A stretch of 64,000 nt of DNA from Streptomyces sp. NBC_01314. Its GTDB lineage: Bacteria; Actinomycetota; Actinomycetes; Streptomycetales; Streptomycetaceae. Positions 1-9,799 of this stretch are shown here, one piece after another (within the stretch, counting starts at the first letter, position 1; each line of letters begins with the position of its first letter). A program made the position numbers and the translations under genes. The stretch lies in NCBI RefSeq assembly GCF_041435215.1, contig NZ_CP108394.1, forward strand, positions 3,906,001 through 3,970,000, read 5' to 3'. The notes beneath the pieces were generated by a model, which had not been told where the DNA came from, did not search any database, and was given only the letters and a program-made list of their open reading frames with translations.

Positions 1-315
1 GCCGCCACCACACCGCGCTCGGGCATCCTGCGCCTCGGTGAACTGGAGATCGACCACGCGCAGCGCCGCGTCCGGGTGCGCAGCGAGGACGTACACCTCA
101 CGCCCACCGAGTTCGACCTCCTCGTATGTCTCGCGAACACCCCGCGTGCCGTACTCTCGCGCGAACAGTTGCTCGCCGAGGTCTGGGACTGGGCGGACGC
201 GTCCGGGACGCGGACCGTGGACAGCCACATCAAGGCGCTGCGGCGGAAGATCGGCGCGGAGCGGATCCGCACGGTGCACGGTGTGGGGTACGCCCTGGAG
301 ACCCCGAACCCCTGA
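1..315 (+). CDS. Response regulator, OmpR/PhoB family (C-terminal part only)
   Basis: The reading frame is open from the first base of the window and ends at a TGA, so the start and the receiver domain lie outside. What remains is about 104 residues forming a complete winged-helix effector domain. The typical strand and helix run LTPTEFDLLVCLANTPRAVL, the REQLLAEVW helix, the recognition helix with RTVDSHIKALRRKI, and the closing hairpin RTVHGVGYALE are all visible. It would bind DNA when phosphorylated. The gene is followed 65 bp downstream, on the same strand, by a HAMP histidine kinase, so the two are almost certainly a cognate two-component pair. The regulon cannot be read from the sequence. 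Confidence 0.93.
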   Translation, partial: AATTPRSGILRLGELEIDHAQRRVRVRSEDVHLTPTEFDLLVCLANTPRAVLSREQLLAEVWDWADASGTRTVDSHIKALRRKIGAERIRTVHGVGYALETPNP

Positions 316-380
316 GCCCGTGCTCACACCGTGTGCGCAGGGCATACGCAGGCACGTAGGGACAGAGGGCTGGTGGCGTC

Positions 381-1532
381 ATGAGCGGAGTCGGTGACCC
401 GAGGTCGCGGAATCTCGGAGGCGCGCAGTCACGGAAGGGCGCGGGACCGCTCGGCGGTCTGCGTCCCTTCTCGATCAAGACGAAGCTCGGCGCGCTCGTG
501 GTCATCTCGGTCCTGATCACGACCGGCCTGTCGATGATCGCGGTGCACACCAAGACGGAGCTACGCTTCATCACGGTGTTCTCGATGATCGCCACACTCC
601 TGATTACGCAGTTCGTGGCGCATTCGCTCACCGCCCCCCTGGACGAGATGAACGCGGTCGCCCGGTCGATCTCGCGCGGCGACTACACCCGCCGGGTCAG
701 CGAGAACCGCCGGGACGAGCTGGGCGACCTCGCGCACACGATCAACCTCATGGCCGACGAGCTGGAGGCACAGGACCGCCAGCGCAAGGAGCTCGTGGCG
801 AACGTCTCCCACGAGCTCCGCACGCCCATCGCCGGCCTCCGCGCGGTCCTGGAGAACATCGTCGACGGCGTCACCCGGGCCGACCCCGAGACGATGCGCA
901 CGGCCCTGAAACAGACGGAACGCCTGGGCCGCCTGGTGGAGACCCTGCTCGACCTCTCCCGCCTGGACAACGGCGTGGTCCCGCTGCGCCGTCGCCGCTT
1001 CGAGGTCTGGCCGTATCTCTCGGGCGTCCTCAAGGAGGCCCAGATGGTCTCCTCGGCCCGCGCCGGCATCGCCTCCGGCTCCGGCAACCACACCCGCACG
1101 GACGTCCACCTGCACCTGGACGTCCACCCGCCGGAGCTCACCGCGAACGCCGACCCGGAACGCATCCACCAGGTCGTCGCCAACCTCATCGACAACGCGG
1201 TCAAGCACAGCCCGGCGCACGGCCGCGTCACGGTGAAGGCCCGCCGCGGCCCCACCCCCGAGTCCCTCGACCTCGAAGTCCTCGACGAGGGCCCCGGCAT
1301 CCCCGAATCCGAATGGCACCGCGTCTTCGAACGCTTCAACCGCGGCGCCGTCAGCTCCCCCCACGGCCCCGGCAGCGACGGCGGCACCGGCCTCGGCCTG
1401 GCCATCGCCCGCTGGGCCGTGGACCTCCACGGCGGCCGCATCGGAGTGGCCGAGTCTTTGAAGGGCTGCCGCATCCAGGTACTCCTGCCGGGGGTGCCGG
1501 CACAGGGCGGCCAGCGCCCGGTACAGGTCTGA
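381..1532 (+). CDS. Sensor histidine kinase with HAMP domain
   Basis: A 383-residue membrane kinase, partner of the preceding response regulator. Residues about 34-80 hold two hydrophobic segments with almost no extracytoplasmic loop, so it probably senses within or at the membrane. A HAMP domain follows (about 80-135; APLDEMNAVARSISRGDYTRR). The phospho-acceptor box VSHELRTPIAGLR puts the histidine at residue 144, followed by HATPase motifs N (NLIDNAVKHS), G1 (DEGPGIP) and G2 (GTGLGLAIARW). All catalytic boxes are intact. The ATG at 381 has a weak ribosome site, and a later start cannot be excluded. A repeat-rich non-coding stretch and kgd follow. Confidence 0.93.
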   Translation: MSGVGDPRSRNLGGAQSRKGAGPLGGLRPFSIKTKLGALVVISVLITTGLSMIAVHTKTELRFITVFSMIATLLITQFVAHSLTAPLDEMNAVARSISRGDYTRRVSENRRDELGDLAHTINLMADELEAQDRQRKELVANVSHELRTPIAGLRAVLENIVDGVTRADPETMRTALKQTERLGRLVETLLDLSRLDNGVVPLRRRRFEVWPYLSGVLKEAQMVSSARAGIASGSGNHTRTDVHLHLDVHPPELTANADPERIHQVVANLIDNAVKHSPAHGRVTVKARRGPTPESLDLEVLDEGPGIPESEWHRVFERFNRGAVSSPHGPGSDGGTGLGLAIARWAVDLHGGRIGVAESLKGCRIQVLLPGVPAQGGQRPVQV

Positions 1533-2231
1533 GCCGGTACGGGTCCGAGCCGGTACGGGCCGGAGACTGCGTCCGGGGCGGAGACCGCGTCCGGGGCGAA
1601 GCCCGGCTTTCAGGGCCTCGGGCGGCCACGGACTTTGAGGGGCCGCGGGCGACCGCAGGCCTTCAGGGGCTACGGGCGACCGCGGGCTTTCAGGGGCGCG
1701 GGGAACTGCGCGAGCAACCACCCGCGACCCGCACCCGACCACTCCCCCCAACCCACACGGCCGGGGGTCCGGGGGCGCAGCCCTCGGGGACGGGATGGGA
1801 CGGGTAGGGGCGGCGGGGGCGAAAAATCCCCCAATACCCACATCCCGCATGGCTGAATCCCTCCGTCATTGCCGAATATCGCTCATCCTCGCGGGGCTTA
1901 CTTCTCTGCCAAGTTGACGTAAAGTTCGAAACGGAGCCACAAGATCCACGCCAGTTCCGCACAGCCGGACACGTGTGATCAGGTGCGTTCAGGCAGAGGG
2001 CCGCGTACACATACCCGCAGGCCCCACCCGACGCATGCCCGGCAGATGCCCCCCACACCCATTCCAGACCGGAACCACGCTTGTTTCCCGCCATTTCCAC
2101 CCCCGAAACACACTTTCCGATGTGACTTACGCGACGAAGAGCGGACCCGGCCTGACCTACCCGGCCACGGGGGCGTAGCCTTAATTCCCGCTGTCCATCA
2201 CCTTGTGAAGCGGAAGAGGGCGGTTGCCGCC
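1533..2231. other. Gene-free region upstream of kgd
   Basis: About 700 bases with no convincing gene. The first 300 bases are a dispersed Streptomyces intergenic repeat (separate entry). The rest has lower GC than the genes around it and is the likely promoter/leader region of kgd. The kgd frame is open upstream to an ATG at 1983, but the extra 83 residues are Pro/His/Arg-rich and unlike any Kgd N-terminus, so I treat them as leader sequence. I see no clear operator. Confidence 0.6.
1560..1835 (+). repeat. Dispersed intergenic repeat, modules A and B
   Basis: Contains module A (GGGGCGCGGGGAACTGCGCG and a following AGCAACCAC) at about 1693-1722 and module B (ACGGGTAGGGGCGGCGGGGG followed by CGAAAAA) at about 1790-1832. 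Sequences very like these recur at 11795-12020, 28999-29050, 47244-47275, 52075-52320 and 60129-60165. Short tandem versions of 'GGGC(T/G)AC(A/G)GG' precede module A. No reading frame is conserved between copies, so this is a non-coding repeat family, not a gene. Confidence 0.8.
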
Positions 2232-5200
2232 GTGTCGCCACAGTCCCCCAGTAACTCGAGCATCTCCACCGACGCAGACCAGGCGGGTAAGAACCCCGCC
2301 GCGGCCTTCGGTCCGAACGAGTGGCTCGTCGACGAGATCTATCAGCAGTACCTCCAGGACCCGAACTCGGTAGACCGAGCCTGGTGGGACTTCTTCGCCG
2401 ACTACAAGCCAGGCGCCGCTGCCGCCTCGGCTCCGGCGAGCACTGCGGCCGCGGGGGCCGCAGCGACAACCACACCCGCGGCGCCCGCCGCCCAGGCCGC
2501 GCCCGTCGCCCCGGTCGCGCCCGTCCAGGCTGCCCCGAAGCCCGCCGCCGCTCCGGCCCCGGCCCCCGCGAAGCCCGCGGCCGCCGCACCCGCCAGGCCG
2601 GCGGCCGCCGCCCCCGCGAAGCAGGCCGCGCCCGCCGCGTCCGCCGGGGGCGCGGAGTTCATCACGCTGCGCGGCCCCGCCGCCGCGGTCGCGAAGAACA
2701 TGAACGCCTCGCTGGAGCTGCCCACGGCCACGTCCGTGCGCGCCGTCCCGGTGAAGCTGCTGTTCGACAACCGCATCGTCATCAACAACCACCTGAAGCG
2801 CGCCCGGGGCGGGAAGATCTCCTTCACGCACCTGATCGGCTACGCGATGGTGCAGGCCATCAAGGCCATGCCGTCGATGAACTGGCACTTCGCGGAGAAG
2901 GACGGGAAGCCCACCCTCGTCAAGCCGCCGCACGTCAACTTCGGCCTCGCCATCGACCTGGTGAAGCCCAACGGCGACCGTCAACTGGTCGTCGCGGGCA
3001 TCAAGAAGGCCGAGACGCTGAACTTCTTCGAGTTCTGGCAGGCCTACGAGGACATCGTCCGCCGCGCCCGCGACGGCAAGCTGACGATGGACGACTTCAC
3101 CGGTGTCACGGTCTCCCTGACCAACCCCGGTGGCCTCGGCACCGTCCACTCCGTGCCCCGCCTGATGCCCGGACAGTCGGTCATCATGGGTGTGGGCTCG
3201 ATGGACTACCCCGCGGAGTTCCAGGGCACCAGCCAGGACACCCTGAACAAGCTCGGCATCGCGAAGGTCATGACGCTCACGTCGACCTACGACCACCGGG
3301 TCATCCAGGGCGCCGCCTCCGGCGAGTTCCTCCGCGTCGTCGCCAACTCCCTCCTCGGGGAGAACGGCTTCTACGACGAGATCTTCGAGGCGCTGCGCAT
3401 CCCCTACGAGCCGGTCCGCTGGCTCAAGGACATCGACGCCAGCCACGACGACGACGTCACCAAGGCCGCCCGGGTCTTCGAGCTGATCCACTCCTACCGG
3501 GTCCGCGGCCACGTCATGGCCGACACCGACCCGCTGGAGTACCGCCAGCGCAAGCACCCCGACCTGGACATCACCGAGCACGGTCTCACCCTGTGGGACC
3601 TGGAGCGGGAGTTCGCGGTCGGCGGCTTCGCCGGCAAGTCCCTGATGAAGCTGCGCGACATCCTCGGCGTCCTGCGCGACTCGTACTGCCGTACCACCGG
3701 CGTCGAGTTCATGCACATCCAGGACCCGAAGCAGCGCCGCTGGATCCAGGACCGCATCGAGCGCGCGCACAGCAAGCCGGAGCGCGAGGAGCAACTGCGC
3801 ATCCTGCGCCGCCTGAACGCGGCCGAGGCCTTCGAGACCTTCCTGCAGACGAAGTACGTCGGCCAGAAGCGCTTCTCGCTCGAAGGCGGCGAGTCGGTCA
3901 TCCCGCTCCTCGACGCGGTCATCGACAGCGCGGCGGAGTCCCGCCTCGACGAGGTCGTCATCGGCATGGCCCACCGCGGCCGGCTGAACGTCCTGGCGAA
4001 CATCGTCGGCAAGTCGTACGCCCAGATCTTCCGCGAGTTCGAGGGCAACCTCGACCCGAAGTCGATGCACGGCTCCGGCGACGTGAAGTACCACCTGGGT
4101 GCCGAGGGCACCTTCACGGGCCTCGACGGCGAGCAGATCAAGGTCAGCCTGGTCGCGAACCCCTCGCACCTGGAGGCCGTCGACCCGATCGTCGAGGGTG
4201 TCTCCCGCGCCAAGCAGGACATCATCAACAAGGGCGGCACGGACTTCACGGTCCTGCCGGTGGCCCTGCACGGCGACGCGGCCTTCGCGGGCCAGGGCGT
4301 GGTGGCCGAGACCCTGAACATGTCGCAGCTGCGCGGCTACCGCACCGGCGGCACGGTCCACATCGTCATCAACAACCAGGTCGGCTTCACGGCCGCCCCG
4401 GAGTCCTCGCGTTCCTCGATGTACGCCACGGACGTGGCGCGCATGATCGAGGCCCCGATCTTCCACGTGAACGGCGACGACCCGGAGGCCGTGGTCCGCG
4501 TCGCGCGGCTCGCCTTCGAGTTCCGCCAGGCGTTCAACAAGGACGTGGTGATCGACCTCATCTGCTACCGCCGCCGCGGTCACAACGAGTCGGACAACCC
4601 GGCCTTCACCCAGCCGCTGATGTACGACCTGATCGACAAGAAGCGCTCGGTGCGCAAGCTGTACACCGAGTCCCTGATCGGTCGCGGCGACATCACCCTG
4701 GAAGAGGCCGAGCAGGCCCTGCAGGACTACCAGGGCCAGCTGGAGAAGGTCTTCACGGAGGTCCGCGAGGCCACCTCGCAGCCGACGTCCGGCGAGGTCC
4801 ACGACCCGCAGGACGGCTTCCCGGTCGCGGTGAACACCGCGATCTCGGCGGAGACCGTCAAGCGCATCGCCGCGTCCCAGGTCAACGTCCCGGACCACAT
4901 CACCGCCCACCCGCGTCTGCTGCCGCAGCTGCAGCGCCGGGCGGCCATGGTCGAGGACGGCACCATCGACTGGGGCATGGGCGAGACGCTCGCGATCGGC
5001 TCCCTCCTCCTGGAGGGCACCCCGGTCCGCCTGGCCGGCCAGGACTCGCAGCGCGGCACCTTCGGCCAGCGTCACGCGGTGATCATCGACCGTGAGACGG
5101 GCGAGGAGTTCACGCCGCTGATGTACCTCTCCGAGGACCAGGCGCGGCTGAACGTCTACAACTCCCTGCTCTCCGAGTACGCGGCGATGGGCTTCGAGTA

Positions 5201-6014
5201 CGGCTACTCGCTCGCCCGTCCCGAGTCCCTGGTGATGTGGGAGGCCCAGTTCGGCGACTTCGTCAACGGCGCCCAGACGGTCGTGGACGAGTTCATCTCG
5301 TCGGCGGAGCAGAAGTGGGGCCAGACCTCCGGCGTCACCCTGCTGCTCCCGCACGGCTACGAGGGCCAGGGCCCGGACCACTCGTCCGCCCGCCCGGAGC
5401 GCTTCCTGCAGATGTGCGCGCAGAACAACATGACGGTCGCGATGCCGACCTCGCCGTCGAACTACTTCCACCTCCTGCGGTGGCAGGTGCACAACCCGCA
5501 CCACAAGCCGCTGGTCGTCTTCACCCCGAAGTCGATGCTGCGCCTCAAGGCCGCCGCGTCGAAGGCGGAGGAGTTCACGAGCGGCGAGTTCCGCCCGGTC
5601 ATCGGCGACAGCTCGGTCGACCCGAACGCGGTGAAGAAGGTCGTCTTCTGCGCCGGCAAGGTCTACTACGACCTGGAGGGCGAGCGTCAGAAGCGCGGTA
5701 TCACGGACACGGCGATCATCCGCATCGAGCGCCTCTACCCGCTGCCGGGTGCCGAGGTCCAGGCGGAGGTCAACAAGTACCCGAACGCCGAGAAGTACCT
5801 CTGGACCCAGGAAGAGCCGGCGAACCAGGGCGCCTGGCCCTTCATCGCCCTCAACCTGATCGACCACCTCGACCTCGCGGTCGGCGCGGACGTCCCCCAC
5901 GGCGAACGCCTCCGCCGCATCTCCCGCCCGCACGGCTCGTCGCCGGCGGTGGGTTCCGCGAAGCGGCACCAGGCCGAGCAGGAGCAGTTGGTGCGTGAGG
6001 TGTTCGAGGCCTGA
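2232..6014 (+). CDS. kgd: Multifunctional 2-oxoglutarate dehydrogenase E1 / acyltransferase (Kgd type)
   Basis: A 1260-residue TCA-cycle enzyme of the actinobacterial kind in which an E2-like succinyltransferase domain is fused to the thiamin-dependent E1. It decarboxylates 2-oxoglutarate and passes succinyl groups on. Domains in order: short E1 N-terminal arm (about 15-60, [17 protein letters not shown]), an Ala/Pro-rich flexible linker (about 62-140), an E2 catalytic domain with the DHR active-site motif at residues 354-356, then E1 with [13 protein letters not shown] and GDAAFAG (residues 681-687) for ThDP binding. The GTG at 2232 was chosen because AGAGGGCGG lies just upstream and the protein then starts as known homologs do. 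The length fits the family. A terminator follows at 6039. Confidence 0.97.
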   Translation: MSPQSPSNSSISTDADQAGKNPAAAFGPNEWLVDEIYQQYLQDPNSVDRAWWDFFADYKPGAAAASAPASTAAAGAAATTTPAAPAAQAAPVAPVAPVQAAPKPAAAPAPAPAKPAAAAPARPAAAAPAKQAAPAASAGGAEFITLRGPAAAVAKNMNASLELPTATSVRAVPVKLLFDNRIVINNHLKRARGGKISFTHLIGYAMVQAIKAMPSMNWHFAEKDGKPTLVKPPHVNFGLAIDLVKPNGDRQLVVAGIKKAETLNFFEFWQAYEDIVRRARDGKLTMDDFTGVTVSLTNPGGLGTVHSVPRLMPGQSVIMGVGSMDYPAEFQGTSQDTLNKLGIAKVMTLTSTYDHRVIQGAASGEFLRVVANSLLGENGFYDEIFEALRIPYEPVRWLKDIDASHDDDVTKAARVFELIHSYRVRGHVMADTDPLEYRQRKHPDLDITEHGLTLWDLEREFAVGGFAGKSLMKLRDILGVLRDSYCRTTGVEFMHIQDPKQRRWIQDRIERAHSKPEREEQLRILRRLNAAEAFETFLQTKYVGQKRFSLEGGESVIPLLDAVIDSAAESRLDEVVIGMAHRGRLNVLANIVGKSYAQIFREFEGNLDPKSMHGSGDVKYHLGAEGTFTGLDGEQIKVSLVANPSHLEAVDPIVEGVSRAKQDIINKGGTDFTVLPVALHGDAAFAGQGVVAETLNMSQLRGYRTGGTVHIVINNQVGFTAAPESSRSSMYATDVARMIEAPIFHVNGDDPEAVVRVARLAFEFRQAFNKDVVIDLICYRRRGHNESDNPAFTQPLMYDLIDKKRSVRKLYTESLIGRGDITLEEAEQALQDYQGQLEKVFTEVREATSQPTSGEVHDPQDGFPVAVNTAISAETVKRIAASQVNVPDHITAHPRLLPQLQRRAAMVEDGTIDWGMGETLAIGSLLLEGTPVRLAGQDSQRGTFGQRHAVIIDRETGEEFTPLMYLSEDQARLNVYNSLLSEYAAMGFEYGYSLARPESLVMWEAQFGDFVNGAQTVVDEFISSAEQKWGQTSGVTLLLPHGYEGQGPDHSSARPERFLQMCAQNNMTVAMPTSPSNYFHLLRWQVHNPHHKPLVVFTPKSMLRLKAAASKAEEFTSGEFRPVIGDSSVDPNAVKKVVFCAGKVYYDLEGERQKRGITDTAIIRIERLYPLPGAEVQAEVNKYPNAEKYLWTQEEPANQGAWPFIALNLIDHLDLAVGADVPHGERLRRISRPHGSSPAVGSAKRHQAEQEQLVREVFEA

Positions 6015-6038
6015 CAGCCCTCGAATTCGGTACGCAAC

Positions 6039-6071
6039 CGGGCCGCACCCCCTCTCAGGGAGTGCGGCCCG
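6039..6071 (+). terminator. Rho-independent-type hairpin after kgd
   Basis: A 15-bp stem with one mismatch (CGGGCCGCAC... pairing with GTGCGGCCCG), a CTC loop and a short T run, 25 bases after the kgd stop. It separates kgd from the next gene on the same strand. Confidence 0.75.
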
Positions 6072-6099
6072 GCCGTTTCTGCGCACTTATCCTTGACCC

Positions 6100-6282
6100 A
6101 TGTACTTCACGGACCGTGGCATCGAGGAACTGGAGAAGCGGCGCGGCGAGGAGGAGGTCACCTTCGAGTGGCTGGCCGAGCAGCTGCGGACGTTCGTCGA
6201 CCTGAACCCGGACTTCGAGGTGCCGGTGGAGCGGCTGGCGACATGGCTGGCGCGGCTGGACGACGAGGACGAGGACGAGTAG
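6100..6282 (+). CDS. Small conserved acidic protein, DUF6104-like
   Basis: A 60-residue protein, MYFTDRGIEELEKRRGEEEV..., with an acidic tail (DDEDEDE). I recognise it as the small DUF6104-type protein conserved in Streptomyces. Its function is unknown. It is predicted soluble and mostly helical. No Shine-Dalgarno sequence precedes the ATG. Instead TATCCT (6088-6093), a plausible -10 box, ends six bases before it, suggesting a leaderless mRNA. It lies between the kgd terminator and a convergent gene. Confidence 0.8.
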   Translation: MYFTDRGIEELEKRRGEEEVTFEWLAEQLRTFVDLNPDFEVPVERLATWLARLDDEDEDE

Positions 6283-6318
6283 CCACCCCGAGAAGGGTCT
6301 TGAGGGGGCCGGGGACGG

Positions 6319-7170
6319 TCAGTCGCGCGGGTGGGCCAGGTCGTACAGCAGGCCGACGGCGCCGTGGGCGATCAGAAGACCGCCGGCGGTGAGCCAGCCC
6401 GCGCTTCGGCGGTGCAGGCCCCAGACCGTGAGCGGTAGGCCCGCGAGGAGTTGGGCGGTGGCCAGGGCGCGGGCTCTGGGGGTGCCGGCCCAGGGAAGCC
6501 AGGGGCCGAGGCGGCCGCGTTCGAGGGTATCGAGTTCCGTGCGGACCGCCCCGCGCCAGCCGGTCCACTCGATGCGCTGGACGCCGGGCTGGACGCGGGC
6601 GACCTCGCGGAGACGGTCCGCGGGTTCGCCCGGGGTGAGGCCGGCGGGGAGCGTGACTCCCGCACGGGTGAGGACGGCGAGGAGACCCAGCAGACGGGTC
6701 CGGAAGTCCGCAGCCGGGTCGGGCTTCGTGAGGGCGTCGAGGGACTGCGCGTCGAGGACCGGGTCCAGGCCCAGACGGGCGGTGAACGTGCGCATCGCCT
6801 CGTCCTCGCCTGCCGGGGTGCCGTTCGCGAGCCATACATAGCCGACGGTGCGGCGGAAACCCGCGGCGAGGGTGTAACCGCCGCGGTCGGCGTCCCACCA
6901 GAGGGCGAGCACGGGCCAGGGGACGCCGACGGCCAGTGCGGTCGCCCAGCCGGTGAGGACCCGATCGACGGGTTCCGCGCCGTGCAGCCAGGGCTTTCCC
7001 TCGGGCACCAGCGCGGTCCACTCCGGGCCGGCCGGGGTGAGCAGCATGCGCTCGCGGAGCAGCTGGGCGACGGGGGCGACGGCGTCGGGATCCGCCCGGC
7101 AGAGCAGGAGCGCGCCGGGGGTAGGTGTGGGCCGGGGGGCACGGGATCCCTGGGAGCGTTCCGTCGACAT
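6319..7170 (-). CDS. Hypothetical protein with C-terminal membrane segments
   Basis: A 283-residue protein I cannot assign to a named family. The N-terminal three quarters looks soluble (LLLCRADPDAVAPVAQLLRERM..., many Trp/Pro/Gly). Two hydrophobic helices near the C-terminus (LATAQLLAGLPLTVWGL and LTAGGLLIAHGAVGLLYDL) suggest membrane anchoring with a cytoplasmic or exported head. The ATG at 7170 was preferred to upstream in-frame starts because TAGCGT, a good -10 box, lies seven bases upstream and would give a leaderless transcript. The longer version adds 50 residues across a putative promoter. It is transcribed divergently from the DUF4097/PadR operon. Confidence 0.75.
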   Translation of the reverse strand: MSTERSQGSRAPRPTPTPGALLLCRADPDAVAPVAQLLRERMLLTPAGPEWTALVPEGKPWLHGAEPVDRVLTGWATALAVGVPWPVLALWWDADRGGYTLAAGFRRTVGYVWLANGTPAGEDEAMRTFTARLGLDPVLDAQSLDALTKPDPAADFRTRLLGLLAVLTRAGVTLPAGLTPGEPADRLREVARVQPGVQRIEWTGWRGAVRTELDTLERGRLGPWLPWAGTPRARALATAQLLAGLPLTVWGLHRRSAGWLTAGGLLIAHGAVGLLYDLAHPRD

Positions 7171-7236
7171 GTACCCCACGCTAGGCCGATTTGCCCCCGT
7201 GCATCCCTGTGAGATCACCAGAATGGGTGTCTTGAC

Positions 7237-7271
7237 TTTCCGTGACCGCGATATATCGTGAATTACGGAAA
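7237..7271. promoter_or_regulatory. Nested palindrome, candidate PadR operator
   Basis: Outer arms TTTCCGT (7237-7243) and ACGGAAA (7265-7271) enclose the perfect 10-bp palindrome CGATATATCG (7249-7258). The two symmetries share almost the same centre. TTGACT, a possible -35 box, is at 7232-7237. The site lies 133 bases before the DUF4097 gene, whose operon encodes a PadR repressor, so autoregulation is the natural inference. Confidence 0.55.
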
Positions 7272-7403
7272 CGCGATAGTGCGCGTGCGGCTCGTACGGA
7301 GTGCCGTGTGCGCGTTGCATGTGTGGCGTGCGTGACGTGTTGCGTGGCGTGTCGTGTGTGCGCCGTGTTCCGTCCTGTCGGGTCTGTCGAGGAGGTCAGC
7401 ACC

Positions 7404-8375
7404 ATGTCCGAGTGGTCCGTCGCCGAGCCGCGGAAGCTCACGTTCGACGAACCGGTGACGGCACTGCATGTGCGAGTCGTCAACGGAACGGTCAACGTGG
7501 TGGGCACCGACGAGGGTTCCGCCCGTCTGGAGGTGTCCCACGTCGAGGGGCCACCCCTGACGGTGACGCAGAAGGACGGCACACTGACCGTGGCCTACGA
7601 CGACCTGCCCTGGAAGGGCTTCCTGAAGTGGCTCGACCGGAAGGGCTGGCGCCGCAGCGCACTGATCTCCCTCGCCGTCCCGACGGGCACCCGTGTCGAG
7701 GTGGGCGTGGTCGGCGCCACGGCCGTCGTGTCCGGGCTGGACGGGCGTACGGAGGTGAAGGGCATCTCGGGCGACACCACCCTGGTCGGCCTGTCGGGCC
7801 CGGTACGCGCCACGACGGTCTCGGGGAACGTGGAGGCGCAGGCCCTCACGGGCGACCTGCGACTCAGCTCCGTCTCCGGCGACCTGACCGTCATAGAGGG
7901 CTCCTGCCCCACCGTGAAGGCCGACTCGGTGAGCGGCTCCATCATCCTCGACCTCGACCCCACGGGCGGCCCCACCGACGTCGGCCTCACCAGCGTCTCC
8001 GGCGAGATCGCCATCCGCCTCCCCCACCCCACCGACGCCGAGGTCGAGGCCAACACCGCCGGCGGCACCATCTCCAACGCCTTCGAAGACCTCCGCGTCA
8101 GCGGCCCCTGGGGCGCCCACAAGGTCACCGGCCGCCTCGGCACGGGCAACGGCCGCCTCAAGGCCACCTCCGTCTCCGGCTCCATCGCCCTCCTGCGTCG
8201 GCCCCCGGCGGAGGACGAACCGCGGGACGAGCAGCCGGGCAGCGAGGGCTCGGGACTGAGCGCGGGAAGAGAACCGGGCGGGAAACCGGGCAGTGCGCCC
8301 GGCGCCCCGTCAAGCGCTCCGCCGCCCCCCTCACCCGGCACAACCGACCGCACGACCGACAAGAAGGTGCTCTGA
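7404..8375 (+). CDS. DUF4097 beta-strand-repeat protein
   Basis: A 323-residue protein whose core (about 20-265) is a run of short beta strands with repeated VSG turns (ISGDTTL, VSGNVEA, VSGDLTV, VSGSIIL, VSGEIAI, VSGSIAL), typical of DUF4097/adhesin-like beta solenoids. The C-terminal 55 residues are a Pro/Gly/Ser tail. No signal peptide is visible, so it is probably cytoplasmic. The ATG at 7404 has a strong GAGGAGG ribosome site. An upstream ATG would place the protein start in the operator. One base separates its stop from the PadR gene, a standard pairing in actinobacteria. The molecular role is unknown, and envelope-stress sensing is often suggested for such operons. Confidence 0.9.
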   Translation: MSEWSVAEPRKLTFDEPVTALHVRVVNGTVNVVGTDEGSARLEVSHVEGPPLTVTQKDGTLTVAYDDLPWKGFLKWLDRKGWRRSALISLAVPTGTRVEVGVVGATAVVSGLDGRTEVKGISGDTTLVGLSGPVRATTVSGNVEAQALTGDLRLSSVSGDLTVIEGSCPTVKADSVSGSIILDLDPTGGPTDVGLTSVSGEIAIRLPHPTDAEVEANTAGGTISNAFEDLRVSGPWGAHKVTGRLGTGNGRLKATSVSGSIALLRRPPAEDEPRDEQPGSEGSGLSAGREPGGKPGSAPGAPSSAPPPPSPGTTDRTTDKKVL

Positions 8376-8376
8376 C

Positions 8377-9591
8377 ATGCCTCCCGTCTTCGCCCACGGG
8401 CGCCTGCGGCTGTATCTGCTGAAGCTGCTGGACGAGGCGCCACGCCACGGCTACGAGGTGATCCGGCTGCTGGAGGAGCGCTTCCAGGGCCTGTACGCAC
8501 CCTCGGCCGGCACCGTCTACCCCCGCCTGGCCAAGCTGGAGGCAGAGGGCCTGGTCACCCACACCACCGAGGGCGGCCGCAAGGTGTACGCCATCACGGA
8601 CGCGGGCCGCGCCGAACTGGCCGACCGCAGCGGCGAGTTGGCTGATCTGGAGCTGGAGATCCGCGAGTCGGTGGTGGAGCTGGCCGCCGAGATCCGGGCC
8701 GACGTACGGGGAGCGGCGGGCGACCTGCGCCGCGAGATGCGGGCGGCCGCCTCCGAGGCCCGCAGGGGCGGCGGCACGGGCGACGGGGAGCAGGGGCCGT
8801 TCGGGGGGTACGCCGACAACGAGTCCTGGCGCGCTGCGAAGGAGGAGATGCGCCGCGTCAAGCAGGAGTGGAAGGAACAGGCCCGCCGCGCGAAGGACGA
8901 GAGCCGACGCGCCCGCGAGGAGGCCCAACGCGCCCGCCGCCAGGCCAAGGAGGCTCAGGAGCATGCCCGCACGCAGGCTCAGGAGGAGCTGCAGCGCATC
9001 GCCAAGCGCGTTCAGGACCATGTCCAGGACCACTTCACGCGGGGCGACTGGCCGACGGGCGTGCGGGAGGGGCTGACCGAGCTGGCCAAGGAGTTCGGCG
9101 AGTTCGGGAAGGACTTCGGAAAGGAGTTCGGCAAGGACTTCGGCTTCGGGCGCACGGAGGCGGAATCCGGCTCGGAAGCCGCCGACACGAAGGGCGGTAC
9201 GGCGACCGATACGCCCTCAGGAACGGGAACTGGAACGGGAACGGGAACGGCGACCGGCGCGAGTACAGGCACAGGTACAGGCACGGGCGCTGGGGCCTCG
9301 GCCGGTTCCGCCGCCGGGAGCAGGACCGCGACCCGGACCGGTGTCGGGGAGCCCGAGTACTCGGCCACTCCCGAGGAGTTCCCGGCCGACTACGAGCCCG
9401 CCTGGGTGCACGAGCCCCCCACCGGCGACCCGGCCCGCGACCTCGACCGCCTCCTGGACCGCTTCCGCGACGAAATCCGCGACGCGGCCCGCGACCACGG
9501 CGTGACCGAGCCCCAACTCCGAGACGCCCGCCATCACCTGTCGACAGCGGCGGCACACATCGCAGGGGTGCTGCGGACAGCCAAAGACTGA
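8377..9591 (+). CDS. PadR family transcriptional regulator with long C-terminal extension
   Basis: A 404-residue protein. Residues 1-85 are a PadR winged helix (LRLYLLKLLDEAPRHGYEVI ... SAGTVYPRLAKLEAEGLV). A long acidic/basic coiled coil (about 145-230, KEEMRRVKQEWKEQ...) follows, then a phenylalanine repeat FGEFGKDFGKEFGKDFGFG at about 239-258, a Gly/Thr low-complexity tract (about 282-308), and a conserved helical C-terminus ending in HHLSTAAAHIAGVL. Typical PadR proteins have about 110-190 residues, so this is a much extended form. It probably represses its own operon through the palindrome at 7237. The TGA of the preceding gene is one base away, implying translational coupling. Confidence 0.92.
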   Translation: MPPVFAHGRLRLYLLKLLDEAPRHGYEVIRLLEERFQGLYAPSAGTVYPRLAKLEAEGLVTHTTEGGRKVYAITDAGRAELADRSGELADLELEIRESVVELAAEIRADVRGAAGDLRREMRAAASEARRGGGTGDGEQGPFGGYADNESWRAAKEEMRRVKQEWKEQARRAKDESRRAREEAQRARRQAKEAQEHARTQAQEELQRIAKRVQDHVQDHFTRGDWPTGVREGLTELAKEFGEFGKDFGKEFGKDFGFGRTEAESGSEAADTKGGTATDTPSGTGTGTGTGTATGASTGTGTGTGAGASAGSAAGSRTATRTGVGEPEYSATPEEFPADYEPAWVHEPPTGDPARDLDRLLDRFRDEIRDAARDHGVTEPQLRDARHHLSTAAAHIAGVLRTAKD

Positions 9592-9622
9592 GCCGGAAAG
9601 GGGCGCAGCCCTGTCAGAGCCA

Positions 9623-9640
9623 CCGCCCCGTCAGGGGCGG
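9623..9640 (+). terminator. Hairpin after padR operon
   Basis: CCGCCCC-GTCA-GGGGCGG, a perfect 7-bp stem 31 bases after the PadR stop. The same CGCCCCGTCAGGGGCG core is reused after sigH at 37736. Confidence 0.6.
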
Positions 9641-9737
9641 GGCTGTGCCGATGTGCGGCTCGGCAGCGTGGGCGCGACAAGCCACGACGAACGAGCAGCC
9701 CGCGACGCACGTTCGCCCCCACCCCGAACCCGACACC

Positions 9738-9761
9738 GGGTGCGGATCCGGATCCGCACCC
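9738..9761 (-). terminator. Perfect 24-bp palindrome downstream of the Clp-N gene
   Basis: GGGTGCGGATCC immediately followed by its reverse complement GGATCCGCACCC. It lies 39 bases past the stop of the minus-strand Clp-N gene and can fold into a hairpin on either strand, so it probably ends the convergent transcripts. There is no T run. Confidence 0.5.
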
Positions 9762-9799
9762 CAACGTGGGAGAAGACCCCCGCCCACACCCCGGCCCAC

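Noticed and set aside
1983..2231. An 83-residue N-terminal extension of Kgd from the ATG at 1983
   Set aside because: Composition is unlike any Kgd start, and a GTG at 2232 with a ribosome site gives the family N-terminus.
2181..6086. A 1301-codon open frame antisense to kgd
   Set aside because: It mirrors the codon bias of kgd, has no ribosome site and reads as Arg/Val/Glu-rich nonsense without domains.
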